Numbered from the stretch's first letter, positions 42,269-51,246 are shown. The stretch is DNA of 64,000 nucleotides from Pseudorhodoferax sp. Leaf274 (GCF_001422445.1 NZ_LMNA01000001.1:127116-191115); one strand, 5' to 3'. Translations and numbers: made by a program. The notes: a model not told the origin generated them from the sequence alone.

Positions 42269-43531
42269 TCACGCCTCCATCACCTTGCGCCAGTACGCGT
42301 ACATGCCCCGGATCAGCGTCTCGGTCACCATGTGGTCCGTGTCGCCGACCTCGCGGCCACCGAGTTCGGCCAGCGTGCGGTGCACGGGCTTGGTCTCGAA
42401 GCCTTCCTGCGACCACTCGATGACCTCGCCGTCGTCGGCAGAGACGAAGCCCGCCGGGCCGAACAGGTTGGCCTGGCGCAGCCGGCGCTGCGTCATCTCC
42501 TCGCTGTCGTCCTCGAAGCCGAAATGCGTCCAGACGAAATCGAAGGCGCCGTGGCCGTCCGGCTGGATATGGCGCGTCGAGACGCTGTTGACCTGCTGCT
42601 GGAAGATCACGCTGGGGAACACGGTCATCATCACGGCGGTGGGCGCGCCCCACCAGGGCTCGTGCACGATGTCGAGGAAGCGCGCGTCGTGGAGCTCCAT
42701 GCCCGCCTTGAAGCTGGACACCTGGGTCACGTCGGCCGCCTTGCCGGACGCGCCGCGCGTGGACACCATGGCCGCATGCCGGTGCTGCGCATCCATCAGC
42801 AGCTGCGACTTGTTGTCGGCGCGCCAGAGCCCGAAGGTGACGAACCAGGTGTGCAGCAGGCCGGGGTGGTATGGGTCCTTGATGTTCTCCTGCATCAGCT
42901 TCCAGTTGCCGGGGATGCGCTGGCGGTTGTAGCCCAGGATCTTGAGCTGGCGGCCATCGAACAGCCGGTCGAAGTAGGCCAGGACGACCGGACCGAGGAA
43001 GTCCTCCAGCGGCTCCACACCATGGTCGAACGAGGCGAAGACCACGCCGCCACGCACGGCGACCTTGAGCTTGGTCAGCCCGTGCTCGGCCGGCTTGAAG
43101 TCGGCCGGCATGCCGCCGTTGACCTTGCCATCCTGCTTGACGCCGCGGCGAAACGGCACGCCCTGCAGGTCGCCCGACAGCGTGTAGTTCCACTGGTGGT
43201 AGGGGCAGGTCAGGCTCTCGCGGTTGCCATGGCGCTCGCGGCAAAACGCCATGCCGCGGTGCGCGCAGACGTTCTCCACCACGTGGATGGAGCGGTCCTT
43301 GTCGCGCACCAGCAGCACCGAGCGCTCGCCGATCACGGTGCGCTTGAAGTCGCCGGCGTTGGGGATCTCGGCCTCCAGGCCGACGTAGCACCAGTGGCCG
43401 TTGTAGAAGAGCCGGTCCAGTTCCTTGCGGTACAGGGTCTCGTCGGTGTAGGCCTGGAACGGGATGCGGCTGGTGCCGTCGCTTTCCCAGCGGATCTGCT
43501 GCGGAAAGACGGTCGCGGGGCATTCATGCAT
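42269..43531 (-). CDS. nagG: Salicylate 5-hydroxylase large (alpha) subunit, Rieske oxygenase
   Basis: A 420-residue catalytic subunit. The Rieske centre is CAHRGMAFCRERHGNR then LTCPYHQWNYTLSGDLQ (Cys-x-His ... Cys-x2-His). The mononuclear iron facial triad fits Asp-x2-His-x4-His in NIKDPYHPGLLHTW, preceded by GNWKLMQEN. It hydroxylates salicylate at C5 to gentisate, using electrons from the ferredoxin. The exact substrate (salicylate, anthranilate or a substituted form) cannot be proven from sequence, but the gentisate genes beside it make salicylate the best reading. GGAGA precedes the ATG. It is the first gene of the eight-gene operon. Confidence 0.92.
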   Translation of the reverse strand: MHECPATVFPQQIRWESDGTSRIPFQAYTDETLYRKELDRLFYNGHWCYVGLEAEIPNAGDFKRTVIGERSVLLVRDKDRSIHVVENVCAHRGMAFCRERHGNRESLTCPYHQWNYTLSGDLQGVPFRRGVKQDGKVNGGMPADFKPAEHGLTKLKVAVRGGVVFASFDHGVEPLEDFLGPVVLAYFDRLFDGRQLKILGYNRQRIPGNWKLMQENIKDPYHPGLLHTWFVTFGLWRADNKSQLLMDAQHRHAAMVSTRGASGKAADVTQVSSFKAGMELHDARFLDIVHEPWWGAPTAVMMTVFPSVIFQQQVNSVSTRHIQPDGHGAFDFVWTHFGFEDDSEEMTQRRLRQANLFGPAGFVSADDGEVIEWSQEGFETKPVHRTLAELGGREVGDTDHMVTETLIRGMYAYWRKVMEA

Positions 43532-43671
43532 GGGGCGTCTCCTGTCGTGGTCGCTGCGTGCGCGGTGCGCTCGCACCGTGCTCCCGGAGCGGCGGCCGCT
43601 GCTGGTCAGCGGCCTCTCCGAGGTTGGACGCGATCATTCGTGCAGGCGGAACATCAGTCAATGTGACGGGA

Positions 43672-43698
43672 GTGATGTTCCATATCACCCATGTGAAT
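43672..43698 (-). promoter_or_regulatory. Probable LysR (NahR/NagR-type) binding site upstream of the salicylate operon
   Basis: On the minus strand 43698-43684 reads ATTCACATGGGTGAT: a TCAC-ATGG-GTGA dyad inside a T-N11-A LysR box. It shares a half-site with a second dyad GTGAT-N7-ATCAC at 43672-43688. The element is about 150 bases upstream of the nagG ATG and touches the stop codon of the GGDEF-EAL gene (43700). The ATTCAC half agrees with published NahR sites as I remember them. The gap 43532-43671 should hold the promoter; I see no strong -10. Confidence 0.5.
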
Positions 43699-43699
43699 A

Positions 43700-46303
43700 C
43701 TATGGCAGGCCCGCCGCCCACACCTCGAACGCGCAGGCGTCCATGGGCCTGGCGATCAGGTAGCCCTGTGCCACCCGGCAGCCCAGCTCCGCCAGCAAGC
43801 GGCACTGGGCCTGCGTCTCGACGCCTTCCGCGACGACCGTCAACCCCAGGCTGATGCCGATCTGCAGGACGGCATTGCACAGCGGCAGCGCGCTGTCGCG
43901 GGTGCCCAGGTCCGCCACGAAGCTGCGGTCGATCTTGAGCTCGGTGATCGGCAGCCGGTGCAGGTAGTTGAGGCTGGAATATCCGGTGCCGAAATCGTCC
44001 ATCGACAGCCGCACGCCCAGGGCCTGCAGCGCGTGGATGGTCTGCATCGTGTCGGCATGCTTGTCGAGCATCACGCCTTCGGTGACCTCGATGATGAGGT
44101 CGGCAGGACGCAAGCCATGGCTGCGCAGCGTTTCCTCCACCAGGCGGGGCAGGTCCGCGTCGTGCAGCGTCAGCGGCGACAGGTTGACCGATATGGAAGG
44201 CACGCGCATTCCACGCAGCCGCCACGCGGCCAGCTGCGCACACGCGGTGCGCAGCACCCAGTGGCTCAGCTCGCCGATCAGGCCGCACTCTTCGGCCAGC
44301 GGGATGAAACTGGCCGGCGGCACGTTGCCGCGCACCGGATGCTGCCAGCGCGACAGCACTTCGACGCCATGCAGGCCCTGGGTCGCCAGGTCCAGCTGCG
44401 GCTGGTAGGCAAGGCGCAGCGCGCCCTCGCGCAGGGCCTGCGCCAGATCGGCCTCCAGCAGGAGGCGCTCCTGCGCGATCGCGTTGAGTTCGCTGCTGAA
44501 GAACGCGAACGATCCGCGGGCCTCGCCCTTGGCCTGGTACATCGCCATGTCGGCGCGCTGCAGCAGCGCGTCGATGCTGCTGCCGTCGGCAGGAAACATG
44601 GCGACGCCGAAGCTGGCGGTCGGCCGGATGGTGGCGCTGCCCAGTTCCACGGGCTCGTGCAGCACCCCTTGCAGACGTTCGACGACATCGGCGGCGCGCC
44701 GCGCATCGCAGACCGGCAGCACCAGGACGAATTCGTCGCCGGACAAGCGGCAGACGATGTCGGCCGTGCGGCGTCCCTGCATCAGGCGCGCGGCGACGGT
44801 CTTGAGCAGCTGGTCGCCCGCTGGATGCCCGAGCGAGTCGTTGACATGCTTGAAGCGGTCGAGATCGATGAACACCACCGCGGCGGGCGTCGCGTTGCGT
44901 GCCGATGTCGCCAGCGCCTGCTCGGCCTTGGCATGGAGCAGGCTGCGGTTGGGCAGGCCGGTGAGCGCATCGTAGAACGCCAGCCGGTGGATGCGCGCCT
45001 TGGAGCGCTCGCGCTCCAGGGCCAGCGCACAGAGATGCACGCACGCGGCCATCAGCTTGCGGTGGAATCCGTCGGGCGGCTTGCACTCCGCGTAGTGGAA
45101 GATGACCGCGCCGGCAACGATCCCCTGCACCGTCCGGATGGGAACCGCCCAGAAGGCGCGGTAGCCGACCGCGGTCAGCGGGTCCTTGAAACTGGCCCAG
45201 CGCGCATCCGTCGCGATGTCGATGAACGCGCCCTCCTCGGCGGAAGGCCGTGCATCCCTGCTGGCGATCATGTCCAGCTTGAGCACCTGGCCCGACAGGT
45301 GGGCCAGGTAGGCGCTCGGCAGTTGCGGCGCCGCCAGCGGGTTGATGCGGCCGGACAGGTCGAACCGGACCACGCAGCTGGCCGTGCCCGGCAGGATCTT
45401 GTCCACCTGCTCGCACACCATCGTGGCCACGTCGCTGATGGAGCGCTCGGCCGCGATCGCCTCCAGCACGCGGTGCTGCATCACCTGGTGCATCTTGGAT
45501 TCGGTGATGTCGGTGATCACGCTCACGGTGTTGATCAGCTGGCCTTCCTCGTCCATCACCGGGTTGGTGGCGATGCTGCACCAGTAGCGTTCTCCGTGGT
45601 GCCCGCGCAGCAGCTCCTGCCGCCGGATCGGCACGCCCGCCTTCAGACCGGCGTGCAACGCGAGGATCTCGCGCTGCGGAATCTGCGGCGCCAGCAGGCC
45701 GGGCGGAACGTGGCCACCGGCCTCCCGCAGGGTCATGCCGAACATCCGCGTGAAGCCGTTGTTGACGTAGGCGATGCGCCAGTCGGCATCCGTGATGAGC
45801 ACGGCGTTGTCGGTCGCATCGGCCACCAGCGACAGCCGCCGCGTTTCTTCCTGTGCACGGCGCTCGCGCTCGATGCGCTCCGTCACGTCGCTGGCCATCT
45901 TGAAGATGCTGACGACGTTCCTGTCGGCATCGAGGATGGGCGCGTAGGTGGCTTCGAGCCAGCGCTTGGCGCCGTCGCGCGTGCGGCGCTCGCAGATGTC
46001 GGCGTAGGCCTGGCCGTCCCGCAGCCGCTGCCAGAACAGCGCATAGGCCGGCGACGCGGCATGCGCAGGGTCGCAAAAGATGGTGTGCCGAACGCCCTGC
46101 ACCTGCTCGAGCGCGTAGCCGAAGATGTCCAGGAACAGAGGATTCGCGTACAGCAGCTTGCCATCGGGCGAGAACTCTGCGATCGCCTTGACATGGCCCA
46201 GCGTCCGGATGATCGCGTTGCGCTCGGCAAGGTGGCGCGACGCGATCGGGTCGTTGGCAGGACGCACCACCGGCACGTCCTGCGCGGTGGTGGCGAGGTT
46301 CAA
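43700..46303 (-). CDS. PAS-PAS-GAF-GGDEF-EAL cyclic-di-GMP signalling protein
   Basis: An 867-residue cytoplasmic protein: PAS (about 25-140, IAEFSPDGKLLYANPLFLDI), PAS (about 150-265, NAVLITDADWRIAYVNNGFT), GAF (about 270-430), GGDEF (about 440-600, AFYDALTGLPNRSLL) and EAL (about 610-860). The cyclase motif is SGDEF, usually still active or regulatory. The phosphodiesterase motif reads GVEVLSRW instead of EALLRW, but SISVNLSP, EVTEG, MDDFGTGYSSL, LKIDRSF and EGVET, the metal and catalytic residues, are present, so hydrolysis of c-di-GMP is likely. No ATG is near; TTG at 46303 overlaps the chemoreceptor stop (TTGA) and has GGGAGG 4 bases upstream. Third gene of the cheW-mcp operon. Confidence 0.88.
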   Translation of the reverse strand: MNLATTAQDVPVVRPANDPIASRHLAERNAIIRTLGHVKAIAEFSPDGKLLYANPLFLDIFGYALEQVQGVRHTIFCDPAHAASPAYALFWQRLRDGQAYADICERRTRDGAKRWLEATYAPILDADRNVVSIFKMASDVTERIERERRAQEETRRLSLVADATDNAVLITDADWRIAYVNNGFTRMFGMTLREAGGHVPPGLLAPQIPQREILALHAGLKAGVPIRRQELLRGHHGERYWCSIATNPVMDEEGQLINTVSVITDITESKMHQVMQHRVLEAIAAERSISDVATMVCEQVDKILPGTASCVVRFDLSGRINPLAAPQLPSAYLAHLSGQVLKLDMIASRDARPSAEEGAFIDIATDARWASFKDPLTAVGYRAFWAVPIRTVQGIVAGAVIFHYAECKPPDGFHRKLMAACVHLCALALERERSKARIHRLAFYDALTGLPNRSLLHAKAEQALATSARNATPAAVVFIDLDRFKHVNDSLGHPAGDQLLKTVAARLMQGRRTADIVCRLSGDEFVLVLPVCDARRAADVVERLQGVLHEPVELGSATIRPTASFGVAMFPADGSSIDALLQRADMAMYQAKGEARGSFAFFSSELNAIAQERLLLEADLAQALREGALRLAYQPQLDLATQGLHGVEVLSRWQHPVRGNVPPASFIPLAEECGLIGELSHWVLRTACAQLAAWRLRGMRVPSISVNLSPLTLHDADLPRLVEETLRSHGLRPADLIIEVTEGVMLDKHADTMQTIHALQALGVRLSMDDFGTGYSSLNYLHRLPITELKIDRSFVADLGTRDSALPLCNAVLQIGISLGLTVVAEGVETQAQCRLLAELGCRVAQGYLIARPMDACAFEVWAAGLP

Positions 46304-48063
46304 AACGCCTCCCAACCAGGGTCGGTGCCCGCAGAGGCCATCGCCAGCTCGGGGCGGGCAGCGGCAGCAGGTCGCTTGGCCGCCTGCAGGGCGGTGGCCT
46401 TCCTGGCCGCGCCCGGTGCGGCAGGCCGCGGCGCCGGCGACCTGGGCGCCGGCGCGGTCCGTTCGACTGCGGGAGCCGATGCGGCGGTGGGTACCGCTGC
46501 CACGTTCGCCAGCTTGAACACGCTGACGGCCTCGACCAGGTGGACGGTCTGCTGGTTCAGGCTGTCGGCCGCGGCCGCAGACTCTTCGACCAGCGCTGCG
46601 TTCTGCTGCGTGACCTGGTCCAGCTGCATGACGGCATCGCTGATCTGGCTGATGCCCTGCGTCTGCTCACCGGTCGCTGCGCTGATCTCGCCGATGAGGT
46701 CGGCCACGCGCTGGACCTGCCCGACGATGTCGCCCATGGTGGCGCCCGCATCGGCCACCAGGCGCGAGCCCGTCTCCACCTTCTCGACGCTCGCGCCGAT
46801 GAGCTGCTTGATCTCCTTCGCCGCCTCGGCCGAGCGGCCGGCAAGGCTGCGGACTTCGCTGGCCACGACGGCGAATCCGCGGCCCTGCTCGCCTGCGCGG
46901 GCCGCCTCGACCGCGGCATTCAGCGCAAGGATGTTGGTCTGGAAGGCAATGCCGTCGACGACGCCGATGATGTCGGAGATCTTCTTGGAGCTCTCGGTGA
47001 TGGCCTGCATGGTCGAGACCACCTGGCCCACCACCACACCGCCCTGCTTGGCCACTGCGCTGGCCGACGCCGCCAGCTGGGTGGCCTGGCGCGCGGTCTC
47101 GGAGTTCGATTGCACGGTGGAGGTCAGCTCTTCCATCGAGGCCGCGGTCTGCTGCAGGTTGGCCGCCTGTTCTTCCGTGCGCTGGCTCAGGTCGGCGTTG
47201 CCGGCGGCAATCTGCGTCGCGCCGGTCGCGATGTTGTCGCTGCTGGCCCGCACCGTGCCCACCACGCGCACGAGGCTCTGGTTCATGGCTTGCAAGGCCG
47301 CCAGCAGGCGGCTGGTCTCGTCCTTGCCGGTGACCTCGATCTGCGACGTCAGGTCGCCGGCGGAAACCGTCTCGGCCACCTCGACCGCGCGGGCGATCGG
47401 ACGGGTGATCGACAAGGTGATCAGCCACGCGGCGGCGATGCCGAACGCCAGGCCGATGCAGCACAGCACGAACACCCAGGCGCGGGCCGAGGCGTAGGCG
47501 GCCTCTGCCTCCTTCGTCGCGGCAAGCGTCTGCTGCTCCTGTTGGGCGGCGAACTCGCCGAGCGCCAGCAACCAGGTCTTCTGCGGACCCGTGACCTCGC
47601 GGGACAGCACCTGGACGGCTTCGGCGTTCTTGTTCTCCAGGCCGAGTGCGACCAACTTGTCGATGAGCGGGCGCGTCGTTGCCTTCATGGCCAGGATCCT
47701 GCTGAAAAGGTCCTTGCTCTCCTGCGCCGCGCCGGGCATGGCCAGCATGCGCGCAAGCTCCTGTTCCGCGGCGTCGTAATGGGCCCGCGACTTGATCAAG
47801 GCTGCGTCGACCTCCTGCATCTGCGCCTGGTCCTCGAGCAGCACGATGTCCCGGCTGGCGATGGCCACCTGGTTGACCGCAATGCGCATGGCCACGGCCA
47901 GGCTCGCCGCCTTGTTGTGCACGTTGGCGATGTCTTCGAGGCGGCTCTGCACCTGCCCCATGCTGTGGATCCCCAGCAGGCCGACCAGCACGAGCAGAGA
48001 CAGCACGGCGCCGAAGCCGGTGGCCAGGCGCGTGCCCAGCTTGAAGTTTTTGAGGAAGTTCAT
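46300..48063 (-). CDS. Methyl-accepting chemotaxis protein with CheR-docking tail
   Basis: A 587-residue chemoreceptor: TM1 about 10-32 (LATGFGAVLSLLVLVGLLGI), a four-helix-bundle periplasmic domain to about 185, TM2 about 190-212, HAMP (ITRPIARAVEVAETVSAGDL), and the signalling domain with the hairpin IIGVVDGIAFQTNILALNAA and VEAARAGEQGRGFAVVASEV. A Pro/Ala-rich linker of about 50 residues leads to the C-terminal GWEAF, which fits the xWxxF pentapeptide that tethers CheR methyltransferase. It lies after cheW and beside the salicylate operon, where aromatic-acid chemoreceptors (NahY, NagY) occur in other bacteria, so an aromatic ligand is plausible but unproven. Confidence 0.94.
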   Translation of the reverse strand: MNFLKNFKLGTRLATGFGAVLSLLVLVGLLGIHSMGQVQSRLEDIANVHNKAASLAVAMRIAVNQVAIASRDIVLLEDQAQMQEVDAALIKSRAHYDAAEQELARMLAMPGAAQESKDLFSRILAMKATTRPLIDKLVALGLENKNAEAVQVLSREVTGPQKTWLLALGEFAAQQEQQTLAATKEAEAAYASARAWVFVLCCIGLAFGIAAAWLITLSITRPIARAVEVAETVSAGDLTSQIEVTGKDETSRLLAALQAMNQSLVRVVGTVRASSDNIATGATQIAAGNADLSQRTEEQAANLQQTAASMEELTSTVQSNSETARQATQLAASASAVAKQGGVVVGQVVSTMQAITESSKKISDIIGVVDGIAFQTNILALNAAVEAARAGEQGRGFAVVASEVRSLAGRSAEAAKEIKQLIGASVEKVETGSRLVADAGATMGDIVGQVQRVADLIGEISAATGEQTQGISQISDAVMQLDQVTQQNAALVEESAAAADSLNQQTVHLVEAVSVFKLANVAAVPTAASAPAVERTAPAPRSPAPRPAAPGAARKATALQAAKRPAAAARPELAMASAGTDPGWEAF

Positions 48064-48082
48064 GGTGGGGTCTCGATGGGGT

Positions 48083-48628
48083 TCACTGGACTGCAGGCGA
48101 AGTGCCTGCGCGGAGCGCGGCCAACAGGCGCGCGATGTCGATCAACAGGACGGTGCGGGGCTGGTCGGCCGGCCCCAGCGTGAGGACGCCGCGGACGTTG
48201 TCGGCCAGCAGGCCGTCGCCGAGGTGCGGCGCAGGCTGGACCTGCAGTTGCTCCAGCTCGACGACGTCGGACACGGCGTCGACCACGACCGCGACCACGC
48301 GGTCTTGGAGGTGCAGAACCACCGTCACCGTGGTCTGGTCGAGGCCGGCCTGCATGCCGAACAGCAGGCGCAGATCGATGACGGGCACGATGGTCCCGCG
48401 CAGATTCAGCACGCCCTTCATGTGGTCGGGCATGGCCGGGATCGATGTCGGGGCCACGTATCCCCGGATCTCCTGGACGTCGAGGATGCCGATGGCGTAC
48501 TCGACGGCGCCCAGGCGGAAGGTCAGAACGCGGTCGTCGGCCGTGGGGCAGTCGTCTGGCGTCCAGTGACCCGGAGCAGCGCCAGGGACGGAAACCGGTG
48601 TGGCGGAACTAGGTTGAAGGGCTGGCAT
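48083..48628 (-). CDS. cheW: CheW chemotaxis coupling protein
   Basis: A 181-residue protein whose CheW domain starts about residue 30: RVLTFRLGAVEYAIGILDVQ, EIRGYVAPTSIPAMPDHMKG, VLNLRGTIVPVIDLRLLFGM and VVVDAVSDVVELEQLQVQPA. It links chemoreceptors to CheA kinase. A Pro/Ser-rich N-terminal extension of 30 residues is unusual. No cheA lies in the window. It begins an operon with the chemoreceptor (19-base gap) and the GGDEF-EAL gene. Confidence 0.93.
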   Translation of the reverse strand: MPALQPSSATPVSVPGAAPGHWTPDDCPTADDRVLTFRLGAVEYAIGILDVQEIRGYVAPTSIPAMPDHMKGVLNLRGTIVPVIDLRLLFGMQAGLDQTTVTVVLHLQDRVVAVVVDAVSDVVELEQLQVQPAPHLGDGLLADNVRGVLTLGPADQPRTVLLIDIARLLAALRAGTSPAVQ

Positions 48629-48975
48629 GGGAACGGTGTCTGTGAAGGGTGTGGGCGCCGGCCGTCGGCGCGAAAGGGCTCAAAGCCATACGCAATTACA
48701 CGTACACCATTGAATTGCGCGCAACTTTTTTGACCGACACAGCAGCGGCCGGATCGGTGCGAAGCGCAGACAGGAGCGGACGGACAGGCATGGGTGGCTT
48801 TCTTGTTGCACGGCGGCAACCAACAACACCCAATTGTCCGGAGGAGACGCCAATCTGCAACGGAATTAGTGTGCAGAGCGCGCAGTTGTGGCGCCTCAAC
48901 ACATTACAGATGCAACGCGCCTGGCGGTTTCCCGGGAATTGTTGCGGCGCGCCGCCCGTGGTCGGCGCGGGCGCG
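48629..48975. other. Gene-free stretch upstream of cheW
   Basis: About 347 bases without a supported gene. The segment 48695-48735, with a run of six T, is AT-richer and probably contains the cheW promoter on the minus strand. I looked for a sigma-28 (flagellar) promoter of the TAAA...GCCGATAA form and did not find a good match. A second AT-richer patch near 48895-48940 may relate to the opposite direction. Confidence 0.35.
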
Positions 48976-49260
48976 CTACCAGTCCAGGGCGCCGCGAACG
49001 GAGTCCCTGGTCAGCGCCAGGTGCGCACGCCCGACGGCGGTGATCCGGCGCACGATCGCGACAGGCTGGCCGTCGGCAGACGACTCGCCGACGCCGCCCT
49101 CCACGAGCCCCGCCTGCAGGAGCAGTTGGACCATGGACACCGCGTCCGGGTCGCGCAGGCGAAACGGAAACTGCGCGCGCGCGATCTGCCGCAAAAAGAC
49201 GAGGCGCGTGTCCGTTTCTCCCATCGAGGGACTGGCTGCCCCGCCGTCGTCGTTCAACAC
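48976..49260 (-). CDS. Conserved-type hypothetical protein
   Basis: A 94-residue protein from a GTG start at 49260 (AAAGGAGA upstream). It reads ETDTRLVFLRQIARAQFPFR, DPDAVSMVQLLLQAGLVEGG and IVRRITAVGRAHLAL. The pattern of helices followed by a short turn and ITAVGRAHL recalls small winged-helix or wHTH-like proteins, but I cannot assign a family. It stands alone between two gaps. Confidence 0.72.
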   Translation of the reverse strand: MLNDDGGAASPSMGETDTRLVFLRQIARAQFPFRLRDPDAVSMVQLLLQAGLVEGGVGESSADGQPVAIVRRITAVGRAHLALTRDSVRGALDW

Positions 49261-49621
49261 CGCTGTCTCCTTTCGGTCGTCGAAGATTCTAGGAAGCGCC
49301 CATGAACGCACCGGCGCGCCACGCTGGCAGATCTGACAGGAGTTTTGCGGGTTCGCTCCGCACTTTTGAGGGAGCGACGCTGCCGCCGGTGCGCGGCGGC
49401 CATGCCGCATCCTGGCTGCCAGGGCGGCCGGCATGGCCGGTTGTTGCAAAATACAGACTTTGTCAACCTCCGGCCCCTGCTTGCCATCCGGGCCCGCTCG
49501 CGCCGCATCGCGCCGCCTCGAACGGTGCCCGCCGACGCGCTGACCGTGTGGTGCGATCCCGGTCCGGACGCCGCCAGACACCGCGTTGGCACGGCTCCAC
49601 GCACCCGCTACCATCCCCCTT
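49261..49621. other. Gene-free stretch between two hypothetical genes
   Basis: A 361-base divergent region. It must hold promoters for the gene at 48976 (minus) and the DUF6806-type gene (plus). The AT-richer segment 49440-49470 (GTTGCAAAATACAGACTTTG, continuing TCAAC) is an imperfect dyad that could be an operator or promoter. No coding frame with family motifs is seen. Confidence 0.4.
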
Positions 49622-50269
49622 ATGTCACGCTACAACGCCCCCTTCGAGATCCACGTCCACGGCCAGGTGCCGTTGCGCGCGGACGTGAACTACGAGCAGA
49701 TCCAGGAGGCGCTCAAACCCTTGTGGAAATACGCCGGTGCGCGTTCGCTCGCGGCAGCCGCAGCCAGCGCCTACGAGGAGGAGCCCGGCATCCGCTTCGA
49801 GCCCGCCGAGCACCTGCTGGACATGTGCTGGACCGTGCCCGGCGACGAGGACTTCAGGCAGGCGCTGGACGAGATGTGCATGAGCCTGAACGAACTGTCC
49901 GAGCAGGGCGCGGCCATCGAGGTCAGCTTCTACGATGCCGAGTTCGACGAGGACGACGAGGAAGCCCCCGAGGACGAAGAGTCGCGCGACGACTTCGTGA
50001 TGCTGTTCGTCGGCCCCAACCCTGCCGCCATCATGCAGGTGCAGCGCGACCTGCTGGTGCAGGACGTGATCCACACCATGGAGCGCCACTTCGACGCGAG
50101 CGAGCTGACCGGCGTCGTGGCCGAGATCGACAAGCTGTTCACGCAGCGCTTCGACGCGCTGACGAACTCGCTGGACCTGGGCAAGCCTTCGCGCGGGCCG
50201 GGCTCCGGCGGCTCCGGCGGCTCGGGCAGCCACGGCGGCGGCGGCCGGCGGCCGCGCCACCTGCACTGA
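49622..50269 (+). CDS. DUF6806-like conserved protein of Burkholderiales
   Basis: A 215-residue acidic cytoplasmic protein beginning MSRYNAPFEIHVHGQVPLRA. It has a hydrophilic core (EALKPLWKYAGARSLAAAAA, EEEPGIRFEPAEHLLDMCWT), a strongly acidic run (FDEDDEEAPEDEESRDDF), then VMLFVGPNPAAIMQVQRDLL and a Gly/Ser/Arg/His-rich tail. I believe it matches DUF6806, a family of unknown function in Burkholderiales; that recognition is from memory. No ribosome site is obvious before the ATG. Confidence 0.82.
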   Translation: MSRYNAPFEIHVHGQVPLRADVNYEQIQEALKPLWKYAGARSLAAAAASAYEEEPGIRFEPAEHLLDMCWTVPGDEDFRQALDEMCMSLNELSEQGAAIEVSFYDAEFDEDDEEAPEDEESRDDFVMLFVGPNPAAIMQVQRDLLVQDVIHTMERHFDASELTGVVAEIDKLFTQRFDALTNSLDLGKPSRGPGSGGSGGSGSHGGGGRRPRHLH

Positions 50270-50329
50270 GGCCTGCGGCCAAGTTCCGCGACCGGGCGCT
50301 GCGAACGCGCCTGCCATGCGGGGCCGTGA

Positions 50330-51232
50330 TCAGGCGCGCGGCGCGCGCCACAGGTTGAGCAGGTTGCCCACCAAGATCAGCCCCGTGCCCAGCACCATCA
50401 GCAGGTCGAAGCGCTCGGCATAGAACAGCCAGCCGGCCAGCGCCGTCAGCGGCACGCGCATGAAGTCCATCGGCACCACCACCGTCGCGTCGGCATGGCG
50501 CATGGCACTGGCCATGCAGTAGTGCGCGTAGGTGGCGGCGACCGCGACCAGCACCACCCAGCCCCAGGCCGCAGCCGACGGCCAGCGCCACACGGCCAGC
50601 GCCGGCCACAGCCCCAGCACGGACTGCACCACCAGCATCCAGAACATGATGGTCACGGCCTGCTCGGTGCGCGCCATCGACTTGACGAGGATGATGGACA
50701 CGGCAAAGCCCAGCGCCGCCGCCAGCGCGATGGCCTGCCCGGCCCCCAGGCCCCCGCCCCCGCCCGGCCGCGCGATCATCGCCACGCCGACGGCCCCCAG
50801 CAGCACCGCCGCCACCTTCCAGCGGTGCAGCCGCTCGCCCAGGAACAGCGCGGCCAGCAGCGCGGTCCAGATCGGCATCGTGAACTCGATGGCCACCACC
50901 TGCCCCAGCGGGATCAGCGTGAGCGCCAGGAACCAGCCGTACTGCGCGGCGTAGTGGACGATGTTGCGCCCCACGTGGCGCGGCAGCTGGCGCGTGCGCA
51001 GGGTTGCCAGGCCACCGGACAGGCGCACCAGCGGCGCCAGGAGCACCATGCCCATCACCGAACGCATCAGCATGATCTGGAACACATCCAGCTCGCGCGT
51101 GGCCTGGCGGCCCGCGACCGCGACGACCAGCATCAGCAGCAGCCAGCCCGCCATCCAGGGTGCGGCACGCCGGGCCTGCGCCAGAACAGGGACGGAAGCG
51201 GTGGAGAAACGCGGTTGGGTTGTGTCAGGCAT
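50330..51232 (-). CDS. EamA/DMT-family transporter
   Basis: A 300-residue inner-membrane protein with about ten helices in two EamA repeats: PWMAGWLLLMLVVAVAGRQA, IPLGQVVAIEFTMPIWTALL, AALFLGERLHRWKVAAVLLG in the first and MRHADATVVVPMDFMRVPLT, ALAGWLFYAERFDLLMVLGT in the second. The family exports metabolites or drugs. It converges with the DUF6806-like gene; the nuclease gene downstream of the defence-like module ends 15 bases upstream of its start. Confidence 0.92.
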   Translation of the reverse strand: MPDTTQPRFSTASVPVLAQARRAAPWMAGWLLLMLVVAVAGRQATRELDVFQIMLMRSVMGMVLLAPLVRLSGGLATLRTRQLPRHVGRNIVHYAAQYGWFLALTLIPLGQVVAIEFTMPIWTALLAALFLGERLHRWKVAAVLLGAVGVAMIARPGGGGGLGAGQAIALAAALGFAVSIILVKSMARTEQAVTIMFWMLVVQSVLGLWPALAVWRWPSAAAWGWVVLVAVAATYAHYCMASAMRHADATVVVPMDFMRVPLTALAGWLFYAERFDLLMVLGTGLILVGNLLNLWRAPRA

Positions 51233-51246
51233 GGATGTGTGGGGGC

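Noticed and set aside
46540-48183. Long plus-strand frames opposite the chemoreceptor
   Set aside because: Antisense of a clear chemoreceptor; repetitive Leu/Arg/His composition without motifs.
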